From the NCBI GenBank assembly GCA_903911985.1, contig CAIWFP010000046.1, forward strand, positions 1 through 9,167: 9,167 nucleotides of DNA, written 5' to 3'. Of this stretch, positions 1 through 4,803 are shown in pieces. Each line of letters begins with the position of its first letter. Position 1 is the stretch's first letter. The notes beneath the pieces were generated by a model. The model was given only the letters and a program-made list of their open reading frames with translations. It was not told the DNA's origin and did not search any database. The translations under genes were made by a program, and so were the position numbers. The stretch comes from an uncultured Sphingomonadales bacterium (GTDB lineage Bacteria; Pseudomonadota; Alphaproteobacteria; Sphingomonadales; Sphingomonadaceae).

Positions 1-138
1 ACATTCAGCTAACTGTTTATTCGTCACGCCCAGAATGCGTTCAGCCTCAGCTGACAAAGGTCGAGAAGGCTTTGCCCACTCGTCAAACTCATCATCTGGA
101 ACAAAGCGATTGACCGCACGATAGCGAATTATCTCACA
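1..138 (-). pseudogene. Open reading frame running off the left edge, unknown, possibly frameshifted
   Basis: A 46-codon open frame follows a TAG at 139-141 and stays open to the window edge. It reads IIRYRAVNRFVPDDEF, then DEWAKPSRPLSAEAERILG, then VTNKQLAEC, which looks like genuine protein: charged, mixed composition, no low complexity. There is no ATG, GTG or TTG at its beginning; the first possible start is a TTG at 55-57. An ATG at 156-158 opens a 9-codon frame (MAPARVSVR) that ends in TAA at 130-132, right where the longer frame begins, so one frameshift could join them. The base composition is more AT-rich than the rest of the window, which suggests a different origin. I do not recognise the family. 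It could be an intact gene with an unusual start or a decayed remnant. Confidence 0.35.
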
Positions 139-186
139 CTAACTCTCGCAGGTGCCATTTTCACCAAGCTGCAATTAGCACCATCA

Positions 187-201
187 GTCGTGTCACACGA
201 C
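187..201. repeat. Short perfect inverted repeat
   Basis: GTCGTGT-C-ACACGAC is a perfect 7-bp inverted repeat around one central base. It sits a few bases beyond the stop codon of the recombinase relic and upstream of the partial frame at 1-138. It could be a protein-binding site or chance; only symmetry supports it. Confidence 0.3.
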
Positions 202-204
202 CAT

Positions 205-357
205 TCACGACCGCGTCCCGGCCAGAAAATCCTTCCGGAGCCGGGACGTCAAATGGCTGTAGTGCCGCTCGATCATGGCAACGCCCCTCGCGCGCGCACG
301 AAGGCCACAAAAAACTAAGGGCCTGACACTGCCGACTGCCTTGTCAAAACTTGTCAT
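205..357 (-). pseudogene. C-terminal relic of a tyrosine recombinase (phage-type integrase)
   Basis: The frame from ATG 355-357 to the TGA at 205-207 encodes 50 residues. The last 30 or so, including GVAMIERHYSHLTSRLRKDF, look like the extreme C-terminus of phage-type integrases, where a similar MIEKHYSHLTPRLK-like stretch carries the nucleophilic tyrosine. The tyrosine is present (in RHYSH), but the catalytic Arg and the HxxR box are absent, so this cannot be a working recombinase. Recognisable similarity begins near position 303; the preceding residues (TSFDKAVGSVRPL) do not look like integrase, so about 303-315 is a likely rearrangement junction. The ATG overlaps the stop of the upstream relic (ATGA, 354-357), which may be accidental. 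It runs in the same direction as the intact integrase at 3039-4271, as expected for remains of an earlier or tandem element. It is unlikely to be functional. Confidence 0.55.
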
Positions 358-620
358 CCTCTGCCCCGCGCCGCCGCCCCAATGTTTTGCGTCCAGCCGC
401 ACCGCTTGCCGATGATCGGTGCGCCCTCGCCATAGCGATTCAGCCCAAGCGCCTTCCCCGCCTCGCGGCTGGCCCCCTTGCACACATACGCCACCAGATT
501 GTCTGTGTTTTGCCTTAGGTGCGCGTCGCCAGACTTAACATTACTTAACCGCCCGCCGATGCTGACAACGTGCGTCACCCCCTTACGGAACACACCGCCC
601 ACAAGCGCCCACTTCGCCAT
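354..620 (-). pseudogene. Fragment of a replicase-like protein with a YxxK motif
   Basis: An open frame with ATG at 618-620 (TTG at 627-629 also possible; in-frame stop at 633-635) encodes about 88 residues ending in TGA at 354-356. The stretch LVAYVCKGASREAGKALGL, followed by IIGKRCGWTQNIGAAAR, resembles from memory the C-terminal part of rolling-circle or Gp2-like replication proteins of proteobacterial elements. In HUH endonucleases the YxxK motif carries the catalytic tyrosine; here it reads YVCK. The HUH histidine motif that should lie far upstream is missing, because the frame is closed just before a GC-rich repeat and the preceding gene. I therefore read it as a 5'-truncated relic. It might instead be a short conserved protein of the element, since the frame itself is clean. 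The HUH assignment is tentative and rests on short motifs. Confidence 0.45.
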
Positions 621-650
621 AGCGTGCAAGTTTCAAGTTTGGGCGGAAAT

Positions 651-691
651 GGAGGGGGCAGCCAGCCGCGCAAGCCGCCCCCAATCTCAGG
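651..691 (-). repeat. 41-bp GC-rich hairpin repeat, copy 1 (intergenic)
   Basis: Bases 651-685 are identical to 1662-1696, and the match extends to 691/1702 with one mismatch (40 of 41). Read on the minus strand, GGGGGCGGC pairs with GCTGCCCCC around an 11-nt loop. One pair is a G-U wobble that becomes an A-C mismatch on the other strand, so RNA transcribed leftwards folds better. This copy lies between the stop of the PC4-like gene (703) and the replicase relic. No clear T-run follows it, so it is not a standard terminator. Confidence 0.85.
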
Positions 692-702
692 TTTTGTGAG
701 GT

Positions 703-897
703 CTAGTCCGGCTGGCGCTTGGCATATTCGGCCAGCGCCTCGGCCATATCGGCCACCGCCTTAACCGGCATGGTAATGCCTTCACGGGTAGCCATCATCC
801 CATCGCCCATCCAGAGGCGCAAATCGAAATAGCGGTTGCCCTTATATTTGCGCTCGCCAGCGATTAGCCGCCCCTCGGGCTTTTGTTCAGCTTGCAT
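703..897 (-). CDS. PC4/p15-type ssDNA-binding protein
   Basis: This 64-residue protein matches the short bacterial form of the PC4 (transcriptional coactivator p15) fold. After a short leader, GERKYKGNRYFDLRLW resembles the family's R-x-Y-x-G-R-x-Y-x-D-I-R strand pair. It is followed by TREGITMPVKAV, like the family's T-x-K-G-(I/V)-(T/S)-(L/V/I)-P segment, and a C-terminal helix (ADMAEALAEYAKRQ). PC4-like proteins are dimers that bind single-stranded DNA and help transcription or replication. The ATG lies inside the end of the replication-like gene (34-bp overlap, 864-897), so translation is probably coupled; there is no other start codon nearby and no strong ribosome site. It is the last intact gene of the five-gene run. 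A role in handling single-stranded DNA during element replication is inference. Confidence 0.8.
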   Translation of the reverse strand: MQAEQKPEGRLIAGERKYKGNRYFDLRLWMGDGMMATREGITMPVKAVADMAEALAEYAKRQPD

Positions 898-1553
898 CGC
901 GCACCACTACCCATGGTAGTAGCTATATGTGTGGCGGAATCCGGAATGTGGGGTTTTGGCTGAAAACCGCCATTTTTCTTATCTGGCGTATCGGAATCCA
1001 ATACCGCGCCGGGTGCCGGATCAGGCCCCAAATGGTCCAACGTATCGCAATCCAATACCGGCAATCTGTTGCCATCGCGGGCCTTCCGGTAAGCCTTCAA
1101 TGCGCGCTGCCCGCGCTCCATGCGCTTGCGCGCCGGGGTTTGCGGGTCGGGTTCACGCTCCTGAAACTCCCATGACGGGGCCTTGCGTCCGGGGCCGGGC
1201 AGCCATGTCAGCCGCCAGCACCGTGCCCGCGACGCTTCCGACGCCTTCACCCTGAAATGCGCTTCTTGCGCCAGTTCGATGAAGCCCAGCGCCACAAGGT
1301 CATCGAACGCCCGACTAGCAGCGGTCAGGTCGGCAACGCCCAAGCGGTGCGCGCCGTCGCGGACGCTAAGATAGAGGCTACCATTGTTCTCGCCATTGTA
1401 GATCATCACCAGTTCCACCAGCAGCGCGCGCGCGTTGGGGCTAAGACTGCGATAGGCATTGCTAGTGAGTATGCTATGATCCAGCCGGACAAAGCGGCTG
1501 TTGTTGCTCCGTCCGGTGGCATCAGGCCTGTTGCGGTGGCGAGACTTGCCCAC
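864..1553 (-). CDS. Winged-helix replication-like protein of a mobile element
   Basis: A 229-residue basic protein with a GTG start, 4 nt after the stop of the upstream HTH gene. Residues about 20-115 look like a winged-helix domain: LSPNARALLVELVMIYNG, then NNGSLYLSVRDGAHRLGV, then a helix with AFDDLVALGFIEL. This recalls the DNA-binding domain of replication-initiation-like proteins carried by alphaproteobacterial islands and plasmids. Residues about 115-160 are rich in Arg, Lys and Pro, and the tail (about 165-229) looks disordered and contains three copies of a short motif (VLDCDT, VLDSDT, IPDSAT). At DNA level these copies are near-palindromic direct repeats (see 933-1060). No nuclease, primase or ATPase motifs are visible. 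The replication role rests on fold resemblance and context; a regulator is possible. Its 3' end overlaps the PC4-like gene. Confidence 0.6.
   Translation of the reverse strand: MGKSRHRNRPDATGRSNNSRFVRLDHSILTSNAYRSLSPNARALLVELVMIYNGENNGSLYLSVRDGAHRLGVADLTAASRAFDDLVALGFIELAQEAHFRVKASEASRARCWRLTWLPGPGRKAPSWEFQEREPDPQTPARKRMERGQRALKAYRKARDGNRLPVLDCDTLDHLGPDPAPGAVLDSDTPDKKNGGFQPKPHIPDSATHIATTMGSGARCKLNKSPRGG
933..1060. repeat. Near-palindromic direct repeats, possible iterons or operators
   Basis: CGTATCGGAATCCAATACCG at 987-1006 recurs at 1041-1060 with a single change, exactly 54 bp away. A weaker third copy (GGAATCC core, 936-942) lies 57 bp to the left of the core at 993-999. The 987-1006 copy is itself a dyad: GTATCGGA (988-995) and TCCAATAC (997-1004) are reverse complements except for one position. 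All lie inside the 3' part of the replication-like gene, where they encode a repeated VLD(C/S)DT-type motif. Direct repeats inside or next to a replication gene can be origin iterons; equally this may only be a duplicated peptide. Confidence 0.5.
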
Positions 1554-1557
1554 CAGT

Positions 1558-1737
1558 TTACGCCTGCCCGCCGATCAGCGCACGCAGCGATGCGGCTGGT
1601 ATCAGGGTCCGCTTGCCGATCTTGCGAACTTCAAGCCGCCCTTCACCAATAAGCTGATAAAGGAGGGGGCAGCCAGCCGCGCAAGCCGCCCCCAATGTCA
1701 GGACCGGCGGCCCGGTAAAGCCATCGAGCGCGGTCAT
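1558..1737 (-). CDS. Small excisionase/MerR-like HTH protein containing a hairpin repeat
   Basis: A 59-residue protein. Its ATG overlaps the upstream stop (ATGA, 1734-1737) and its TAA lies at 1558-1560, 4 nt before the next gene's GTG. The second half, LYQLIGEGRLEVRKIGKRTL followed by IPAASLRALI, is the typical second half of AlpA/excisionase-type winged helix-turn-helix proteins (compare LYRLIAEGRL, KIGRRTLIP). The expected first helix and turn are replaced by LTLGAACAAGCPL, encoded by the 41-bp GC-rich repeat that also occurs between genes at 651-691. Against a usual family member this stretch is about three residues short and lacks the turn sequence, so DNA binding may be altered. The frame is kept open, and spacing to both neighbours supports a translated gene. 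Expected role: control of excision or of the element's operon. Confidence 0.7.
   Translation of the reverse strand: MTALDGFTGPPVLTLGAACAAGCPLLYQLIGEGRLEVRKIGKRTLIPAASLRALIGGQA
1662..1702 (-). repeat. 41-bp GC-rich hairpin repeat, copy 2 (inside a coding sequence)
   Basis: This is the second copy of the repeat at 651-691 (35 bp identical, 40 of 41 overall). It lies inside the HTH gene at 1558-1737 and encodes LTLGAACAAGCPL without breaking the frame. The hairpin (GGGGGCGGC with GCTGCCCCC on the minus strand) would fold in the operon mRNA. Confidence 0.85.
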
Positions 1738-1979
1738 GGCGCTTCCCTTCCGTTTTCGCCCTCTATTTCAGGGGAAATGGGAAGGCGAGGGCCGGCAAGG
1801 CGCAATCTAAGCTTCGCCCTGTCATCATCGGAAAGCTGCCTGATTTTCCGGGAGGGATTTTTGCCCATGCGGTAGGGGTGCAAGGTGCAAGCCGTGATAT
1901 GACATTTCTTCACCATCGAGGGCGAAGCGCCGCAACAGTCAAGGCACTTGGCGCGGATTGCGGAGAGGAGAGGGCTCAT
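1734..1979 (-). CDS. Small Cys-rich, zinc-knuckle-like protein of phage/island type
   Basis: An 81-residue protein whose N-terminal half carries five cysteines (12, 15, 16, 26, 31) in the pattern C-x2-C-C-x9-C-x4-C, followed by HPYRMGKNPS. Short phage and prophage proteins with a similar IRAKCLDCC...CPLWPYRMGKNP arrangement are familiar; they are presumed to bind zinc and have no firmly known function. The C-terminal half is charged and probably disordered. The ATG overlaps the stop of the AlpA-like gene (ATGA, 1976-1979), and its own stop overlaps the start of the next gene (ATGA, 1734-1737), so it is locked into the operon. A nucleic-acid-binding or regulatory role is a guess from the cysteine pattern. 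Confidence 0.7.
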   Translation of the reverse strand: MSPLLSAIRAKCLDCCGASPSMVKKCHITACTLHPYRMGKNPSRKIRQLSDDDRAKLRLRLAGPRLPISPEIEGENGREAP

Positions 1980-2167
1980 GCCGCCTCCCCCTCGCGGGCA
2001 GGCAGGCTATTGGCCCATGCCTCTGCATCGGCGCGAGCAATGCGCGTTGCCGTGCCCAGCTTGCGGATTTTCAAGCGGCCCGCCGCCACCTCGCGATAGG
2101 CGGTTGTGCGCCCTATCGAATAGCGAACCAAAAAGTCCGCCATTGTCATCAATTCGGGAATGTCCAT
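1976..2167 (-). CDS. AlpA/excisionase-like helix-turn-helix regulator
   Basis: A 63-residue protein beginning MDIPELMTMADFLVRYSIGR. The HTH segment (residues about 7-35: TMADFLVRYSIGRTTAYREV) is followed by the wing-like AAGRLKIRKLGTATRIARAD and a final helix (EAWANSLP), the order seen in AlpA/Xis-type (HTH_17) proteins. P4-family satellites and related islands use such proteins to switch on the integrase or direct excision. The frame is open further upstream (to 2338), but the ATG at 2165-2167 is preferred: it matches the family's N-terminus and has AAGG about a dozen bases upstream. It is the first gene of the five-gene run and overlaps the next gene by 4 bp. The 128 bp upstream should hold the operon promoter. 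Confidence 0.78.
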   Translation of the reverse strand: MDIPELMTMADFLVRYSIGRTTAYREVAAGRLKIRKLGTATRIARADAEAWANSLPAREGEAA

Positions 2168-2295
2168 CGATCTGTATCCCTTGCCCCAAAACGCTAGGGC
2201 AGCGGCCACCGGGGAATGCCGTGGCAGGAACAGGGATAGTTGAAGCCAAAAAGAACAAACAGGGAAAGAAAAGTCAGACCATTTCCGGAAAAGTT
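2168..2295 (-). promoter_or_regulatory. Gap upstream of the element operon, with a possible operator
   Basis: This is the only gap over 100 bp between 703 and 4271, so it should carry the promoter of the leftward five-gene run. It is purine/pyrimidine-skewed (T-rich on the minus strand). A small inverted repeat, GCCAC (2205-2209) and GTGGC (2221-2225), lies about 40-60 bp before the AlpA-like start and could be an operator. I could not pick a convincing -35/-10 pair. Confidence 0.3.
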
Positions 2296-2310
2296 CTAGA
2301 GACCTTTTCC
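2287..2310 (-). terminator. Inverted repeat over the stop of the integrase-linked gene
   Basis: GGAAAAG (2287-2293) and CTTTTCC (2304-2310) form a 7-bp stem with a 10-nt loop, straddling the TAG at 2296-2298. No uninterrupted T-run directly follows on the minus strand, so it may be a weak terminator, a 3'-end stabiliser or an operator for the next transcript. Confidence 0.3.
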
Positions 2311-3042
2311 CGCTGAAGCCGACCCACGCTCCAGCCAATAAGCATCACCATCGCGACGAATGGCCTCAAGAACGCTTTCTGAGTTGTCAGGATATTTCGC
2401 TTTCACACTCTCCGGATCCCTTGGCGGCGACGATTTAAGGCCAAATTGCTCTATGGATTCTGGCCATTTCCGAATTGCGTCCCAATCAGTCCTGTAAGCA
2501 CCGGCGATGATGAGGTGCCGCTTCAAGGGGGACAGCCCGACCGTCGCCAGATATTTATCCCAATCCAGCGCCGTTAAGCGAAGCCTTGCAAGGCGATAGG
2601 GCCGCTTGTGCGTCCCTTGAGTTCTCGATTCAGTTGAAAAAAAACGCGGTTCATCATTCCAATAAATTCCCATAAAATCTTCAATTATTTTCAGGATAGG
2701 CTCGTCGCTGTTATCATCCTCATATCTGCCGCTTGCCATGAAAAGGGGGAGAAACGATCGGAGTGAATTCGCAATCGTGGCCGTTACTTCAGCGCCCGCT
2801 GCATTTTCTACAAGATCAGCACTGAAAAGCAGAGCCATCTCCTGTTTGTGCAGTGCAGAACCAATCACCCGGCGCAAAAATGTGCTCGCGTTTTTGAAAA
2901 GTTCTGCTCGCGGTTGCACGACCGCGCTATAACGCTGTTGGCCGGTCAACTCGGTGGCATCTAGTTTTTCAAGCGTGGCGCGGGCGTTCAAAATGGCATC
3001 CAACGCGAAGTGAAGCCCTTCGCGCTCGTCATCGCTAATCAC
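2296..3042 (-). CDS. Uncharacterised 248-aa protein translationally linked to the integrase
   Basis: I do not recognise this protein. The chosen GTG start (3040-3042) overlaps the integrase TGA (GTGA, 3039-3042); an earlier start at 3084 would overlap the integrase by 46 bp and add only a basic stretch (QGDDRRQRRAAG) read out of frame from it. The sequence looks soluble and mostly helical: ISDDEREGLHFALDAILNAR near the N-terminus, a central segment (ATIANSLRSFLPLFMASGR), then an acidic region (YEDDNSDEPILKIIEDFMG) and a C-terminal half rich in Trp and Arg. No signal peptide, membrane segment or known catalytic motif is visible. Its codons are less GC-rich than those of the integrase and the metabolic genes, suggesting separate acquisition. 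It sits where small integrative elements often carry accessory cargo such as phage-defence genes, but it may equally be a partner of the integrase. Confidence 0.65.
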   Translation of the reverse strand: MISDDEREGLHFALDAILNARATLEKLDATELTGQQRYSAVVQPRAELFKNASTFLRRVIGSALHKQEMALLFSADLVENAAGAEVTATIANSLRSFLPLFMASGRYEDDNSDEPILKIIEDFMGIYWNDEPRFFSTESRTQGTHKRPYRLARLRLTALDWDKYLATVGLSPLKRHLIIAGAYRTDWDAIRKWPESIEQFGLKSSPPRDPESVKAKYPDNSESVLEAIRRDGDAYWLERGSASAGKGL

Positions 3043-4271
3043 GACGCCAGCCGCACGACGTTGCCGCCGATCGTCCCCTTGCAATAGTCAGCCCATGCCG
3101 CCATCACCGGGCGGCGCTTTTCCAGATAATCGGTTCGGGTGTAGGCTGCCTTCACCTTGTTGCGTTCAACATGGGCCATCGCAGCCTCGCGCACTTCGGC
3201 AGAAAAATTGGTGGCCTCGGAAACCCAATCGGCAAAGGTGGAGCGGAAACCGTGCGCCGTTGCCACCTTGTTTTGGTTCGGATCGATATAACCCGCCCCG
3301 CCAGCCTTGATCGCCGCCGCGTGCATATCCTTTACGGCCTTGTTCAAGGTCATATCAGACAGCATCTTGCCGCGCCCCTGCCCCGGAAACACAAGGTCAC
3401 TATCGTCGCGTTTGTAAGGCGTGGCGCGCTCCAGCAAGGCCAGCATTTGCGGCGATAGCGGCACGATATGAATGCGCCCGCCTTTGCCGCGCCCATCCTC
3501 TACCGGCACGCTCCACAGCTTATTCGCCAGATCGATCTCGCCCCACTTCATGCCGCGCACGTCGCCGCTGCGCACCGTTGTCAGGATTAACGCCTCCAGC
3601 GCCAGCCGCCCCATACTTTCCCGGCTGCGTAAGTCCACCATGAAGGCGGGCACTTGCGCATAGGGCAGCGCCGGATGATGTTTCACCGTGTCGCGTTGTT
3701 TGGGTAGCGCCCTGTCGATCACCGCCATCGCCAGCGCCGTGTCGCGATAGCCCTTGGCCACCGCCCAATCGATCACCTTGCCAATCCGCTGGCGAAGGCG
3801 GCGCGCGGTTTCGGGCTTTGTCAGCCATATTGCCGCCAAGGCATCGCGCACCATAGGGCCATCGACAATCGACACCGCAACGTCACCAAAGGCGGGGAAG
3901 GCATAGGCGGCCAAAGTCGAAAGCCATTGTTTTTGATGTTTGCCGTTTTTCCAGCCGACTTTGTGTTCGGCATGAACCAGCGCCGCCGCCTCGCGGAATG
4001 TCGGAATGCCAGCCGCCTTGCGCCGCTCGGCCACCGGATCAATTCCCGCCTCCACTTGGCAGCGCACAATCACCGCCCGTTCGCGCGCCAACTTTAGCGG
4101 AACCTTGGCCGCGCTCCCCAAGCCTATGTCGCGCCGCTTGCCGTCTTTTTGAACGCGCAGAATCCAGCTTTTGCCGCCGCGCTTGTCGATCATCAAGAAC
4201 AGGCCGTCGCCGTCGCCATAGCGCCCCGGCTCGGTTGCCGCCTTCACTCCGGTTGCCGATAACAGCCCCAC
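3039..4271 (-). CDS. int: P4-type tyrosine recombinase (integrase)
   Basis: A 410-residue site-specific recombinase that should integrate and excise the element at the neighbouring tRNA-Ser. The N-terminus (ATEPGRYGDGDGLFLMID, then GGKSWILRVQKDGKRRDIGL) is the DUF4102-type arm-binding domain of P4/IntS-like integrases. The catalytic domain shows Arg234 (TTVRSGD), the HGFR box (His340, Arg343), His367 (MAHVERNK) and the nucleophile Tyr377 (AAYTRTDYLEKRR), so the active site looks complete. The GTG at 4269-4271 is chosen because GGGAGGAAAT precedes it at good spacing; a GTG at 4298 is also in frame but has no ribosome site, and a TAA closes the frame at 4311-4313. The 5' end is about 140 bp from the tRNA 3' end. 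Length is normal for the family. Confidence 0.93.
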   Translation of the reverse strand: MGLLSATGVKAATEPGRYGDGDGLFLMIDKRGGKSWILRVQKDGKRRDIGLGSAAKVPLKLARERAVIVRCQVEAGIDPVAERRKAAGIPTFREAAALVHAEHKVGWKNGKHQKQWLSTLAAYAFPAFGDVAVSIVDGPMVRDALAAIWLTKPETARRLRQRIGKVIDWAVAKGYRDTALAMAVIDRALPKQRDTVKHHPALPYAQVPAFMVDLRSRESMGRLALEALILTTVRSGDVRGMKWGEIDLANKLWSVPVEDGRGKGGRIHIVPLSPQMLALLERATPYKRDDSDLVFPGQGRGKMLSDMTLNKAVKDMHAAAIKAGGAGYIDPNQNKVATAHGFRSTFADWVSEATNFSAEVREAAMAHVERNKVKAAYTRTDYLEKRRPVMAAWADYCKGTIGGNVVRLAS

Positions 4272-4412
4272 AGGATTTCCTCCCACATTTCCTACCACAC
4301 CATAGCGCGGTTAGTGGGGAACGGCAAGGAATCGCTAGAGACGAAAGTGCCAGCGTTTCCGGCGTTTTATTTGGGCTTTGGGGATGGTGGGGAATGCCTG
4401 AAAACAGGTAAT
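4272..4412. other. Integrase-tRNA junction, expected attachment-site region
   Basis: This 141-bp gap separates the integrase start from the 3' end of tRNA-Ser. In tRNA-targeting elements the crossover lies in the tRNA 3' part, and integrase arm sites lie in this kind of gap. A tiny dyad, CCTG-AAAA-CAGG (4397-4408), starts 4 bp from the tRNA end and is the only symmetry I see. No second copy of the tRNA 3' end was found elsewhere in the window, so the exact core cannot be defined. Confidence 0.45.
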
Positions 4413-4503
4413 TGGCGGAGCGGGAGGGATTCGAACCCTCGATACGCTTTTGACGTATACTCACTTTCCAGGCGAGCGCCTTCGACCACTCGGCCACCGC
4501 TCC
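4413..4503 (-). tRNA. tRNA-Ser (anticodon GGA)
   Basis: A 91-nt class II tRNA gene with encoded CCA. The acceptor stem GGAGCGG pairs with CCGCTCC, followed by discriminator G and CCA. The anticodon stem CTCGC/GTGAG closes the loop CTGGAAA, giving anticodon GGA, which reads UCC and UCU serine codons. The long variable arm (ATACG/CGTAT stem) is the hallmark of tRNA-Ser, and the T arm GAGGG-TTCGAAT-CCCTC is perfect. The gene is whole, so the element's insertion has restored the 3' end. It points at the integrase and is divergent from zwf. Confidence 0.97.
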
Positions 4504-4803
4504 GCATACCTGACAGGAAGCGTCGCCCTAGCGGCAGTGGATGGCTAGCGCAACCCACGCTCTTCAACCCTTTTTTCCCGACCGACCGCGCGCCCCCGCT
4601 CCTCACCCGCCGGTTCTGGCGCAAGCAAAGAGGCAAAATTCGTATTCACCGGGCCAAACCCGCCCCAAATGCCCGCCCGCATGCTGGCGCCTGCGATCCA
4701 TGACTGATAAAACCCGGCCTGTTCGCAAGTGCGGCATAGGCGCGTGGCCCGCTGGCCGAATTTTCCGCGCTACCGCGACGCAATTTACCCAGTGGGGAAT
4801 GGC
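4504..4803. promoter_or_regulatory. Divergent intergenic region between tRNA-Ser and zwf
   Basis: This 300-bp stretch holds no convincing gene. It must contain the tRNA promoter (see 4525-4553) and the promoter of the zwf operon. I could not identify a clear plus-strand -35/-10 pair or a known operator. A ribosome site, GGGGAA, lies at about 4794-4799, just before the zwf ATG. Confidence 0.5.
4525..4553 (-). promoter_or_regulatory. Candidate promoter of tRNA-Ser
   Basis: On the minus strand, TTGCGC (4548-4553) and TAGGGC (4525-4530) are separated by exactly 17 bp. They would start transcription about 15 bp before the mature tRNA 5' end. The -10 match is only partial, which is common in GC-rich alphaproteobacteria. 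Confidence 0.35.

Noticed and set aside
290..330. AGGCC...GGCCT pair around an A-rich stretch as a terminator
   Set aside because: The stem is only about 5 bp and the T-run lies in the loop rather than after the stem.
641..664. Possible decayed copy of the tRNA 3' end (GGGCGGAAATGGAGGG) as an outer attachment site
   Set aside because: Only scattered bases agree with the tRNA end and most of the match is G-rich composition; the segment belongs to the hairpin repeat and its flank.
927..1875. Plus-strand open frames across the element operon
   Set aside because: They are antisense to minus-strand genes with recognisable domains and tight overlaps, and have no plausible ribosome sites or protein character.
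1..4412. CRISPR array, insertion-sequence ends or rRNA
   Set aside because: No regularly spaced identical repeats with spacers, no transposase motifs with terminal inverted repeats, and no rRNA-like sequence were seen.
3821..4497. Open frames overlapping the tRNA-Ser and the integrase in other phases
   Set aside because: They run through a structural RNA gene or lie out of phase with a clear integrase; no family resemblance.
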